A stretch of DNA of 64,000 bases from assembly GCF_003751225.1 (NCBI RefSeq), contig NZ_RJKE01000001.1, forward strand, positions 5,952,001-6,016,000. Direction: 5' to 3'. How positions within the stretch are numbered: position 1 is the first letter of the stretch; each line of letters opens with the position of its first letter. This DNA is from Actinocorallia herbida. Lineage in GTDB: Bacteria; Actinomycetota; Actinomycetes; Streptosporangiales; Streptosporangiaceae. A program made the position numbers and the translations under genes. A model generated the notes under the pieces. It saw only the letters and a program-made list of their open reading frames with translations, ran no database searches and was not told the DNA's origin. Shown piece after piece: positions 1 through 9,807 of the stretch.

Positions 1-745
1 CGGGGTCGCTTCGCGCGAGGGAGATCTCCCCTCGGTCGACGAGGAAGACGACGATCAGCTCGCGGGGCCGGGAGGTCGGGAAGATGAAGCAAAGTGAGGT
101 GCCATCCCGCCAGTGGTACATCGTGGTGGTCTCCGGCCCGTCTGCCAGGGGGTCCTCGACGTACCTGTACACAGCGCCACGGTTGCTGTGGGCGAACCTG
201 TACGGCCTCTCCGCGCCCACAAGCGAGGCCACGGTCGACTGCTGTCCGTCAGCGCCGAGGACCAATGGGGCTTCCAGTTCGCGCTGTCGCCCTTCGGCAT
301 CTCGGTAGGTCACGCCGCTGGCGCGACCGCCTCGCCAGCGGACTCCCGTGACCGTGCACTGCTCGCGCACGTCGGCACCGGCCCGGCGAGCCGCCCGCAC
401 CAGTGTCTCGTCGAGCTGGACGCGGGGCACGGAGATGGCGAGATAGCCGCTCGTGGAGGGGTCCGAGACCTCTTCGTATGTAGCCCGCCCGTCGGTTCCG
501 TTGTCGAACTCGGCGATGGCGCGGGTGACGGCCGGCGGCCGGAGCGCCAGGACGTCATCAAGTGCTCCGATCCTCTCGAGCTCCTTCACCCCGGCTGTGA
601 ACATCGTGTGGGTCGAGAGCACGTCCGAGGGGAACTTCGCCCGGTCGACCACGACGACTCGGCGGCCGGCCTTGGCGTAGGCGGCGGCCGCGGCTGAACC
701 CGCACATCGGGCGCCTACGATGACGACGTCTGCTTGCTCGACCAT
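1..745 (-). CDS. NAD(P)/FAD-dependent oxidoreductase, 3' end outside window
   Basis: Only the first 248 codons are present; the frame is open to the window edge. The N-terminus (MVEQADVVIVGARCAGSAAA) is a Rossmann dinucleotide-binding loop of the flavoprotein monooxygenase or geranylgeranyl-reductase superfamily, and LGADGQQSTVA near residue 170 is the GD motif that contacts FAD ribityl. It probably catalyses an FAD-dependent hydroxylation or reduction of a small hydrophobic substrate in the cytoplasm; the substrate is not predictable. The ATG at 745 has a GGAG sequence 8 nt upstream on the minus strand. It is divergent from the PucR-type regulator, which may control it. Confidence 0.8.
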   Translation of the reverse strand, partial: MVEQADVVIVGARCAGSAAAAAYAKAGRRVVVVDRAKFPSDVLSTHTMFTAGVKELERIGALDDVLALRPPAVTRAIAEFDNGTDGRATYEEVSDPSTSGYLAISVPRVQLDETLVRAARRAGADVREQCTVTGVRWRGGRASGVTYRDAEGRQRELEAPLVLGADGQQSTVASLVGAERPYRFAHSNRGAVYRYVEDPLADGPETTTMYHWRDGTSLCFIFPTSRPRELIVVFLVDRGEISLARSDP

Positions 746-882
746 GTCTCAACTCCGTTCTGCGCTGCGACCTGCTGGGAGTCAGTAGTCGGCATCGGGT
801 GCGGCGACGTGACTTCCGGACGCAACTCTGGCCGAGATGTGTGACCACAATCTCGTGCCTTGGAGCCAAGTTGCGGAACGAT

Positions 883-901
883 GTTGTGGTAAACACACAA
901 C
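883..901. promoter_or_regulatory. Inverted repeat in divergent promoter region
   Basis: GTTGTG, a 7-nt spacer, then CACAAC lies in the 189-bp space between the flavoprotein gene and the PucR-type gene. The position suits a regulator-binding site for one or both divergent promoters. A shorter repeat, CTTGG-AG-CCAAG, lies at 860-871. Binding by the adjacent PucR protein is inference. Confidence 0.35.
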
Positions 902-934
902 CCTCATGACCGTCCATTGCGAGACAATGGAAAC

Positions 935-2167
935 GTGACCGAAACAAGTGGCGAGCTGAGGGCTTGGCTGGCTAACTTCGTCAGCGCCGAACTGAGACAC
1001 GAGGCAACAGAAGCCAGCGTGAAGCGATTCGCGTCGGCGATTCTTGCGCGGTGCCCGGAACTCGGGTCGGACCCGCATTTGCATCAGCTGATGCGGAGTG
1101 CCGCGCAAGCGCACTGGACCCGCTTCCTGTCCGATCTTCTGGGTACGCCGCACGAGATTCACCTGGTCCAGCCGGCAGCGGAACTGGCGGCCGAGATCGC
1201 GCGTCGGAGGATCCCGCTGACGACGCTGTACACGATGTACCGCGTGGCTCTCGAATCAACGTGGGACTACATCACCCAGATGCTCGGGGACCTGCCTCCG
1301 GACGTCGAACCCTCAGAGTTCCTTGTGTTCTTCTGGAGCCGGGCGAGCGAGTGGCTCAACGGGTCGGTCGGACCTTCAGTCGAGGTCTACGAGGCCGAAC
1401 GGAAGCGTCTGGGCCAAGGATCGAAGGCTCGCCGCCTCGAGTTGATCCTCAATGTGCTGGACGGCCGGGCGCCGGAGGCAAGCCGGGTCTCGGCCGAACT
1501 CGGCGGCTTTCCGATCTCCGGGTTCAGCACGGCGTTGATCCTCTTCTCGGATACCCACGACTCGCTCTCCACGCTGGAGACCGCGGCACTGCGGCTGAGC
1601 CGCACCGTCGGCGCCCACCACCCGCTGACCGTGCCGCCCAGCGATCGCGAGTTGTGGTGCTGGCTCAGCTCCACGTCTCCGCTCGACCTCAAGGCGCTCT
1701 TGCGGAGCGAACCCCTGCTGAGTCGCCTGCGGGTTCGCGCGACCGTAGGTACTTCCGTATCCGGCCTGGCGGGATTCGTACGGTCGCATCACGAGGCCGT
1801 GGCCGCCCGAGCGCACTGCGAGCGGACAGGGTCGCCCGCTGCGGTGACGTGCTACGAGGACGTCGAGATCCTTGTCCTCCTGGACAAGGATCCCGAGGCA
1901 GCCATGGCGTTCGCGCGGCGGACGCTCGGGCCGCTCGCCGACGACACGGTCACCGCGGCACGCCTTCGCGAGACGGCGCTCAGCTTCCTTTCGCACGTCA
2001 CCGCCAACGATGCCGCTGCGGCGTTGGAGATCCACACGAACACCGTGCGGTACCGGCTGGCGAAGGTGGAGGAGATCCTCGGCGGTCCGGTCAGTCGGAA
2101 TCCGGTGGAGCTCGCGCTGGCGATTCGGTACTTCAACGCCTTCGCGAACACGACGGCTCTACCCTAG
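935..2167 (+). CDS. PucR/CdaR family helix-turn-helix regulator
   Basis: A protein of about 410 residues ending in a PucR-type helix-turn-helix: AALEIHTNTVRYRLAKVEEILGGP, followed by a conserved helix with NPVELALAIRYF. The N-terminal and middle parts match the architecture of actinobacterial PucR/CdaR-like regulators, with a sensory N-terminal domain and a GGDEF-like central domain without catalytic motifs. Such proteins usually activate nearby catabolic genes; the divergent flavoprotein gene is the likeliest target. The start is uncertain. GTG at 935 has only a weak GGA nearby, and an in-frame TTG at 917 would add six residues. Confidence 0.8.
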   Translation: MTETSGELRAWLANFVSAELRHEATEASVKRFASAILARCPELGSDPHLHQLMRSAAQAHWTRFLSDLLGTPHEIHLVQPAAELAAEIARRRIPLTTLYTMYRVALESTWDYITQMLGDLPPDVEPSEFLVFFWSRASEWLNGSVGPSVEVYEAERKRLGQGSKARRLELILNVLDGRAPEASRVSAELGGFPISGFSTALILFSDTHDSLSTLETAALRLSRTVGAHHPLTVPPSDRELWCWLSSTSPLDLKALLRSEPLLSRLRVRATVGTSVSGLAGFVRSHHEAVAARAHCERTGSPAAVTCYEDVEILVLLDKDPEAAMAFARRTLGPLADDTVTAARLRETALSFLSHVTANDAAAALEIHTNTVRYRLAKVEEILGGPVSRNPVELALAIRYFNAFANTTALP

Positions 2168-2256
2168 GCGCTTGCTCAGGCACGGATCCCTGAGAGCCAC
2201 AAGGCCATCTCCCTCTGCATCTCGACGGAGGCCTCGCCCGCCGGAAGCCGGAGCGC

Positions 2257-2841
2257 TCACGGGACGAGAGTGGCGAGGTATCGGTGGATCTGTGCCAGGA
2301 AGCGGCGACGGCCCTCGGGAGAGTCAGGCGGAAGGCGCGCAGCGCCCTCGACCAGCATGCCTCCGGTCAGGAACCCATAGGTCGACCAGACGATCATCCA
2401 GATCGCGGGATAGACGTCCACATCCTCGCGCAGCGCCGGGCGCATCACATCGGCCAACTGCTCGGCCGGCGGTGCCCAGAATATCCTCTCGACCTCTTTG
2501 AAGTCCGCGGCATCCGAGAGCCAGCGCTGAACCCACAACGCCAGGAGTTCGCGGTTCTCCATATTGTAAAAAACGTACCTGTCGATCAGACGGATGACGC
2601 CATCGAGATCCTGGGTGAATTCCGCGACAGCAGGGGCGACGAACTCTGCCTGCTCGTCGACGAGGTCGCGAAATACCCGGAGGTAGAGTTCTCTCTTCCC
2701 TCCGCTGGCCGACTGAACCTCCGCCATGCTCAGCCCAACGGCATCCGCTATCGTCTTCAGGTCCGTGCCGTCGTATCCGAGTTCCGCGAAGAACCTGCGC
2801 GCCACCAGCCGGATTCGTTGCGCTATTTCTTCCCCGGTCAC
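2257..2841 (-). CDS. TetR/AcrR family transcriptional regulator
   Basis: A 194-residue protein with an N-terminal TetR helix-turn-helix: RRFFAELGYDGTDLKTIADAVGLSMAEVQSASGGKRELY, residues about 13-52. The rest is an all-helical ligand-binding domain. The GTG start at 2841 is chosen because GGGGGAG lies 8 nt upstream. It is a paralogue of the TetR protein at 46717-47331: both have the LGYDGT core, a GGKR(E/A)LY helix and a similar C-terminal region. This links it loosely to the catabolic cluster far downstream. It is convergent with the PucR gene and has no obvious partner on its left. Confidence 0.85.
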   Translation of the reverse strand: MTGEEIAQRIRLVARRFFAELGYDGTDLKTIADAVGLSMAEVQSASGGKRELYLRVFRDLVDEQAEFVAPAVAEFTQDLDGVIRLIDRYVFYNMENRELLALWVQRWLSDAADFKEVERIFWAPPAEQLADVMRPALREDVDVYPAIWMIVWSTYGFLTGGMLVEGAARLPPDSPEGRRRFLAQIHRYLATLVP

Positions 2842-3210
2842 TTCGACTCCCCCGACTCGCTCACCCTACCCTCAGGATAGACCGCAATTTTCGACGCATA
2901 CGAAAGCTTCTGGAGCCTGACATGGAATTTACCTTCCAGCCGTCGGCCGCCGGAACAAGCAGATCAAAAGAATGCGCGGCGCGGTTGAGAATTTCCCATA
3001 CCGATGCGCCCACGGCCTTGGCGAGACCCCTGCCGTTCGAGGTGGAACCGGTTCGAACCTCACAGCCGACGAGCCGAGGCGGCCCCGCGCGAGCGGTGGC
3101 GCCGGATGTGCGTTCGCCAGGTCGGCAGACGTGGCTGGAGACCTGGCCACGTCCGCGAGCACAGGTCGCTCCGGCTCATCGGCGATTCGGCCGGCAACTT
3201 TGGTCGTCCG
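2842..3210. other. Intergenic stretch without a convincing gene
   Basis: No coding frame here looks real on either strand. A hairpin with 8-bp stem GACGTGGC/GCCACGTC and a 10-nt loop lies at 3128-3153. It sits just 3' of the minus-strand aldo/keto reductase gene and could terminate it. The left part should carry the promoter of the TetR gene. Confidence 0.5.
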
Positions 3211-4290
<1,080 letters not shown>

Positions 4291-4308
4291 TCAGGGAAGA
4301 AGTCCGCA

Positions 4309-5202
4309 ATGCTTGATCGTCTCGCCGCGGCAATCGACCGGCACTGTGTGGGACCGGCCTCGGACACCGTGATCCCACGGCTGTCCCTGGTCGCGGTCGA
4401 CGAGCCCGCCGAACCCGTCGGCCAGCTGTACGAGCCCATGATCTGCTTCGTCGCCGCCGGTGCGAAACGCACCACCGCGGGAGACCTCAGCGAAGTCGCG
4501 CAGGCCGGCGAAATGCTCCTCACCACGATCGACCTGCCCGTCACCGCCGCCCTGGAGAAGGTCCCCTACCGATCAGCCGTCATGCGACTCGACGACCGGG
4601 CGGTCGCCGACCTGCTCGTCGAACTGGACGAGACCGGCCAGGTCACCCCAGCCGCCGTCACCGGGCAGGTCCGGGCACCGATAACGCCGGAACTCCTCGA
4701 TGCGGTCACCCGCCGGGTCGAACTCCTCGACACGCCTGAGGACATCCGCCCGCTCTCCCCCGGGATCGAAAGCGAGATCCTCTACCGGCTGCTGCGCGGT
4801 TCATTCGGCGATGTCCTGCGCCGGTGGTCGCTCGCGGACTCGACCACGAGCCGGGTACGCCAGGTGGCGCGATGGATCTGTGAACGCTACGCGGAGCCGC
4901 TCAGCATCGACGCGATCGCCGCGGTCGCACGGATGAGTCCTGCCAGCCTGCACCGGCACTTCAAGGCGACCACGGGCATGAGCCCGCTCAAGTACCAGAA
5001 ACACCTGCGCATGCAGGAGGCACGGCGGCTCCTTGCCTCCGGCGACGCCACCGCGGCCCAGATCGCGCAGGCGGTCGGCTACGTGAGCGCCACCCAGTTC
5101 AGCCGCGAGTACCGAAGTACCTATGGCCTTCCTCCCGGCCAGGACGCAGCCCGGCTCCGCGCCCGGCTCTCCCGCACCCGCACCGCCCCCGGTCGGTCCT
5201 AG
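4309..5202 (+). CDS. AraC family regulator with AraC_N-type sensor domain
   Basis: A 297-residue regulator. Residues about 20-170 match the AraC N-terminal (AraC_N) domain found beside aldo/keto reductases, for example YEPMICFVAAGAKRTTAGD and EMLLTTIDLPVTA. Residues about 185-285 hold two helix-turn-helix units: IDAIAAVARMSPASLHRHFK and AQIAQAVGYVSATQFSREY. It starts 87 bp from the divergent reductase and probably regulates it in response to a carbonyl compound. The sensed ligand is unknown. Confidence 0.88.
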   Translation: MLDRLAAAIDRHCVGPASDTVIPRLSLVAVDEPAEPVGQLYEPMICFVAAGAKRTTAGDLSEVAQAGEMLLTTIDLPVTAALEKVPYRSAVMRLDDRAVADLLVELDETGQVTPAAVTGQVRAPITPELLDAVTRRVELLDTPEDIRPLSPGIESEILYRLLRGSFGDVLRRWSLADSTTSRVRQVARWICERYAEPLSIDAIAAVARMSPASLHRHFKATTGMSPLKYQKHLRMQEARRLLASGDATAAQIAQAVGYVSATQFSREYRSTYGLPPGQDAARLRARLSRTRTAPGRS

Positions 5203-5250
5203 CACGACACTGGTTGCGCAGATCGCGGGGAACCCAAGACCTGCACGCGC

Positions 5251-5315
5251 GGAAGTGCCTGAGTTTCCGGACGGAGCCCCACGCCATGGGGATCTGCGGA
5301 GACTCAGGCACTTCC
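5251..5315. terminator. Bidirectional hairpin between convergent genes
   Basis: Perfect 14-bp arms, GGAAGTGCCTGAGT at 5251-5264 and its complement at 5302-5315, enclose 37 nt that can pair further through TCCG/CGGA and CCCC/GGGG. It lies between the convergent AraC and MFS genes. There is no U-tract, as is usual for actinobacterial terminators. Confidence 0.6.
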
Positions 5316-5381
5316 GGAGGGACTGAATGATGCGACAGATCTGACGAATGCGCGCGCAGCCGCTCTATCGGGCCGCGTTCG

Positions 5382-6713
5382 TCATCCTGTGGCGCCGGTT
5401 CGCCTGTGAGCGTCGGAGGTGCTGACCCCGGCGGCGTCCGGCTGCGACCGGACCAGCGCCGCGACACAGCCGAGGCTGATGACGGTGGTGCCGACCAGGT
5501 ACACCGTTATGGGGGTGCTGGAGCCGTAGCCCGAAAGCAACGCGGTGGCGACGGTGGGCGCGATGCCGCCTCCCAGGAGCGAGCCGATCTGATAGCCGAG
5601 GGACGTGCCGCTGTACCGGATCGGTGTGGGGAACTGGCTGGAGAACAGCGCCGCCATCGGCCCGTACACCGCACCCATCGTCACGGCGAGACCGAGCACC
5701 GCGCCGATGAGAAGGGGCAGGCGCGTCGTGTCGGCCGCCGGGAGCAGGACGAGCGCGAACACGCTCAAGGCGATGGATCCGCTGAGAAGCACGCGGCGCC
5801 GTCCGTGGCGATCCGACAGGATCGATGCCCAGGGCGTGACGAGGAGCCAGACCCCGGCCGCGGCCAGGCTGATGGTGAGGACGGTGCTCCGTTCCATCTT
5901 CAGGACCTGCGTGGTGTAGGTGAGCAGGAAGGTCATGAACACGTAGGCCACCGCGTTGATCCCGATGAACGCTCCCGAGATCAGTAGGACCTTGCGCCAG
6001 TGGTCGCGGACGACATCGATGATCGGAAGCCGTCTCTGCTCCTGCTCGGTCATCTGGAGGAAGGCAGGGCTCTCCTCGACGCTCAGCCGCAGGAAGAGTC
6101 CGACGATGACGAGCACGGCGCTGGCGAGGAACGGCAGCCTCCAGCCCCAGGCGAGGAAGGCGGCGTCGCCGACCGCGTTCGACACACCCAGCAGGACGAG
6201 GTTCGCGAGGATGAGGCCGGCCGGCACGCCCATCTGCGGAAAGCTTCCGTAGAAGGCCTTGCGCGACTGCGGTGCGTGTTCGACGGCCATGAGCACAGCT
6301 CCGCCCCACTCGCCGCCCACCGCGAGACCCTGCACGAAGCGGAGGACCACCAGGAGGACCGGCGCCCAGACCCCGATGGTGGAGTAGGTCGGGAGAAGCC
6401 CGATGCACATGGTCGCGGTGCCCATGACCAGCAGTGAGGTCACCAGCATCGTCTTGCGGCCTACCCTGTCCCCGAAGTGCCCCATGACGACGCCGCCCAC
6501 GGGACGGGCGAGGAATCCGACCGAATAGGTGGCGAAGGCGGCCAGCGTGCCGGCCGTGGGCGAGAACTCGGGGAAGAAGAGCGGGCCGAACACGACGGCG
6601 GCGGCGAGCCCGTAGACGAAGTAGTCGTACCACTCGATGGCCGTGCCGATAAGGCTGGCCATGGCCGGTCTGAGGGGATTGACGCGAGAGGCGGCGCTCT
6701 CCTGAAGGGTCAT
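5382..6713 (-). CDS. MFS transporter, metabolite:H+ symporter (MHS) type
   Basis: A 443-residue, 12-helix major facilitator of the ProP/ShiA-like MHS family, which imports organic acids or osmolytes with protons. Family marks are the N-terminal IGTAIEWYDYFVYG, the loop motif GHFGDRVGRKTMLV and LRFVQGLAVGGEWGGAVLMAVEHAP. A second loop motif, [11 protein letters not shown], starts the C-terminal half. ATG at 6713 is chosen because GGAG lies about 8 nt upstream; the next ATG upstream, at 6728, lacks one. It lies 68 bp downstream of the PaaK-like ligase gene on the same strand, so it probably imports an acid that this ligase activates. Confidence 0.88.
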   Translation of the reverse strand: MTLQESAASRVNPLRPAMASLIGTAIEWYDYFVYGLAAAVVFGPLFFPEFSPTAGTLAAFATYSVGFLARPVGGVVMGHFGDRVGRKTMLVTSLLVMGTATMCIGLLPTYSTIGVWAPVLLVVLRFVQGLAVGGEWGGAVLMAVEHAPQSRKAFYGSFPQMGVPAGLILANLVLLGVSNAVGDAAFLAWGWRLPFLASAVLVIVGLFLRLSVEESPAFLQMTEQEQRRLPIIDVVRDHWRKVLLISGAFIGINAVAYVFMTFLLTYTTQVLKMERSTVLTISLAAAGVWLLVTPWASILSDRHGRRRVLLSGSIALSVFALVLLPAADTTRLPLLIGAVLGLAVTMGAVYGPMAALFSSQFPTPIRYSGTSLGYQIGSLLGGGIAPTVATALLSGYGSSTPITVYLVGTTVISLGCVAALVRSQPDAAGVSTSDAHRRTGATG

Positions 6714-6781
6714 CGGTACTCCGATCATGGGGGTGAACGGGGGTGGGGAGACGGATGCGGGAGGGTGGGCTGACCGTCGGC

Positions 6782-8113
6782 TCAGGAGCGCCGTTCGTCG
6801 ATGATCCGGCGCATCTTGCCCTCGGAACGGTCGATGACATACGGATCGGTGACCTGGACCTTCACGGTCACGCCGATCGATGCCTTGACGGCGGCGCGAA
6901 GCTCGTCGCCCGCTTTTGCGCCGCGCTGCTCGGAGGTGCCGGCACGGCGCTCGACGCGCACCGTCAGGTCGTCGAGATGACCGCGTTTCGAGCGAACGAG
7001 CTGGAAGTGCGGAGCCAGGTCGGCGGACCGCAGCAGGAGCTCCTCGATCTGCGAAGGGAAGAGGTTGACTCCGCGCAGGACGATCATGTCGTCGCTGCGC
7101 CCGGCCACCCGGCTCACCCGCCGGAACGCCGGCCTCGCGGTCCCGGGCATGAGGGCCGACAGGTCCCGGGTGCGATAACGGATCACCGGGAACGCCTGCT
7201 TGGTGAGCGAGGTGAAGACCAGCTCTCCGCTCCGGCCATCGGCCACGGAGGCGCCGGTGTCCTGGTCGATCACCTCCGGCAGGAAGTGGTCCTCCCAGAT
7301 GTGCGGTCCGTCCTTCGTCTCAAGGCACTCCTGGGCCACGCCCGGCCCGATCACCTCGGAGAGGCCGTAGGTGTCGAGGGCGTCCATGTCCAGGCGCTCC
7401 TCGATCTCGGCGCGCATCTCCTCGGTCCAGGGCTCCGCCCCGAGCACGCCGACCCGCAGGGAGCTCTCGCGCGGGTCGAGGCCCTGCCGCTCGAACTCCT
7501 CGATCAGCGTGAGCATGTATGACGGTGTCGCCATGATCACGTCCGGCCGGAAGTCGTTGATGATCCGCACCTGCCGTGCCGTCATGCCTCCGGATGCCGG
7601 AACCACCGTGCAGCCCAGCCGCTCGGCTCCGTAGTGCGCGCCGAGGCCGCCGGTGAACAGGCCGTAGCCGTAGGAGATGTGCACCATGTCGCCCGGCCTC
7701 CCGCCGGCCGCGTGGATCGACCGGGCCACCAGATCCGACCAGGTGACGATGTCGTCCGCGGTGTAGGCGACGACGGTCGGTTCACCCGTGGTCCCGCTCG
7801 ACGCATGGACCCTTGCGATCTTGTCGCGCGGGACGGCGAGCATGCCAAAGGGGTAATTGTCGCGAAGATCTTGTTTGGTCGTGACGGGAAAGGCGGCCAG
7901 ATCCGTGAGTTCGCGACAGTCCTCCGGCCTGACGCCGGCCTCATCGAACCGCTTGCGATAGAACGGAACGTTCTCATAGGCGTGCCGCAGGCTCCACCGC
8001 AGTCTTCGCAGCTGCAACGCCCGCAGTTCGTCGACGCTCATCGACTCAGCGGCATGGAGCAGGCTCCCGCGCACCTGCCGACGTGCGCTCACCGTTCGCA
8101 TCTCACCGGTCAT
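6782..8113 (-). CDS. PaaK-like phenylacetate/aryl-CoA ligase (AMP-forming)
   Basis: A 443-residue adenylate-forming enzyme of the phenylacetate-CoA ligase family, which joins a carboxylic acid to CoA using ATP. The ATP-binding loop is HASSGTTGEPTVV (about residue 100). YGLSEVIGPGVAQEC and the C-terminal SDDMIVLRGVNLFPSQIEELL are typical of PaaK rather than FadD. The ATG at 8113 has GAGGG five bases upstream; the longer frame runs into the promoter region. The substrate is an aromatic or other carboxylate, not resolved here. No paaABCDE ring-oxidation genes are in the window, so true phenylacetate degradation is not shown. The AraC-type gene upstream is divergent. Confidence 0.85.
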   Translation of the reverse strand: MTGEMRTVSARRQVRGSLLHAAESMSVDELRALQLRRLRWSLRHAYENVPFYRKRFDEAGVRPEDCRELTDLAAFPVTTKQDLRDNYPFGMLAVPRDKIARVHASSGTTGEPTVVAYTADDIVTWSDLVARSIHAAGGRPGDMVHISYGYGLFTGGLGAHYGAERLGCTVVPASGGMTARQVRIINDFRPDVIMATPSYMLTLIEEFERQGLDPRESSLRVGVLGAEPWTEEMRAEIEERLDMDALDTYGLSEVIGPGVAQECLETKDGPHIWEDHFLPEVIDQDTGASVADGRSGELVFTSLTKQAFPVIRYRTRDLSALMPGTARPAFRRVSRVAGRSDDMIVLRGVNLFPSQIEELLLRSADLAPHFQLVRSKRGHLDDLTVRVERRAGTSEQRGAKAGDELRAAVKASIGVTVKVQVTDPYVIDRSEGKMRRIIDERRS

Positions 8114-8665
8114 CGAGCCCTCACCGCCACGGAGTCCGCGCCACAGGGCACGTCGCCGTCGTACGCGCGGGCCGCCTCCGCGAGTATGGGTGGTCTTTCT
8201 GGTGAGCCAGGCATGGGTTCCCTCCTGTTCCGCTGCGATCCACCGATTCGGCGAAGTTCGCCGAAGTGCCACGTCAGGGCATGTTTCGCAGGATGGACAG
8301 GAGCAACTATCGCTGTGATGTACCTCTCAATGACAGGACTGAACCGCTCCCCTTGACTCACCGAATCGGTCACGGTGCCCACGGGCCACCATCGAGCACC
8401 CGGGCTCGATGAGGGGGATCTCCGGCTGTGCGGTCGAGGGCTTCCGTGCTCTGCCCTCCGCCCGGACGCGTCTCCCCACCGCAGCGTCGAGCCGGACCCG
8501 AGGACGCCGGGAACGACTTGCGCCGCACCGCCCGGCGACGACGGTGCCGCGAGGAGTGCCATAGGGTCATCGAAAGAATGAATGGCGTGGATGCCGAACG
8601 ACCGGCGGCTGTCCGCCTGACGGTTCGACATCTCGAATATCGCCATGTGATCATCGGATGGAACG
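8114..8665. other. Long divergent intergenic region
   Basis: These 552 bases separate the PaaK-like ligase from the divergent AraC gene. No frame on either strand has a plausible start and protein. The region must hold both promoters and probably the AraC-type binding sites, but I could not pick out a convincing repeat pair. Confidence 0.5.
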
Positions 8666-9709
8666 ATGCCGACATCATGCTCGCATTACTTCAAGGAGAC
8701 CATCAGGGCCGCCGAGGACAGGGGAATAGATGGGGATTTCCTCCTTGCCAAGGTAGGCTTGACCAGAGAGCAGGTCGATGACCCCGGCTGGCGTGGTGAC
8801 GTCCAGCAGCTGGCAAGTCTCGTTCAGTTGATCTGGTACGCGCTGGACGACGAGTTGATGGGTTTTCTGGACCGCCCGGCCAAGCCCGGCACCTTCGCCC
8901 TGATGGCCTACGGAGTACTGGCCGAACCATCTTTGGAACAAGCCCTGCGCAAAGGTGTTCTCTTCTATCAGTTGGTCAACTCCTCTCTGGGGATGACGCT
9001 CACAGAAGACGCAGGCTGCATCCGGCTCGGAATCAGGTTCAGCCGTCCGGAGCTGGATCCCGAGCACTATTTTCTCGAGTTCTGGATGACCATCTGGTAC
9101 CGGCTCGTCGGTTGGCTCGCAGGTGCCACACCTCCTCTGGTAAAGGCGACTTTCGCCTATCCCAGGCCAGTGACCTACGCAGACGAGCTCCGCTACATCT
9201 TCCGCTGCGATCACGTGTTCGACGCCGCGGAGACCTCGCTGTGCTTCGACCGGGACTTTCTTCAGCAGCCGGTCGTCCGGCGGCGCGCAGAAATGAAGAA
9301 GTTCCTTTCGGTGGCGCCGCTCGGCTTCATGGTCGTTCCAGAGGACGAGACCAGCATGGCCAGGCGCGTCCGGACCCTGCTCCTCGGGACCCGGACGCTG
9401 CCCCTCGAGTTCCCTCAACTGGCGGAGGTCGCCCGGCATCTGAATTTCACCGAGCAGACACTGCGCCGCCGGCTTCGCGAAGAGTCGACCTCCTACCGCG
9501 AGATCAAGGAGAACATTCGCCGCGATATAGCGGTACAGCGGCTCATCAACAGTTCGATGCCCGTTCAACAGATCGGTGAGCTGGTCGGCTACGCCGAAGC
9601 CCGCGCCTTCACCCGGGCGTTCAGGCAATGGACGGGGTCGAGCCCCAGCCAGTACCGCGAGCAACTGACGCAGCGGCTCCGGCCGCAGGACCGGACAGCG
9701 GGAAGCTGA
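8666..9709 (+). CDS. AraC family regulator with Arabinose_bd-type domain
   Basis: A 347-residue regulator. Residues about 20-210 resemble the arabinose-binding-like (PF12625) sensor of OruR/ArgR-type AraC proteins, including FALMAYGVLAEPSLEQALRKGVLFYQL. The C-terminus carries the DNA-binding unit: LAEVARHLNFTEQTLRRRLREE and QIGELVGYAEARAFTRAFRQWTGSSPSQYR. It stands between the PaaK-like ligase and the beta-oxidation operon and is 98 bp upstream of the latter. It could activate either or both. The ATG has only a weak ribosome site. Confidence 0.87.
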   Translation: MPTSCSHYFKETIRAAEDRGIDGDFLLAKVGLTREQVDDPGWRGDVQQLASLVQLIWYALDDELMGFLDRPAKPGTFALMAYGVLAEPSLEQALRKGVLFYQLVNSSLGMTLTEDAGCIRLGIRFSRPELDPEHYFLEFWMTIWYRLVGWLAGATPPLVKATFAYPRPVTYADELRYIFRCDHVFDAAETSLCFDRDFLQQPVVRRRAEMKKFLSVAPLGFMVVPEDETSMARRVRTLLLGTRTLPLEFPQLAEVARHLNFTEQTLRRRLREESTSYREIKENIRRDIAVQRLINSSMPVQQIGELVGYAEARAFTRAFRQWTGSSPSQYREQLTQRLRPQDRTAGS

Positions 9710-9807
9710 GCGCATCGGTGAAGCGATTCGGCAGATTCGGTCCTGTCCGCCGATAGGTCCCGCTCCTAACGTCGTGTCACGAATCATCACGACGTCAGGA
9801 GTGTTCT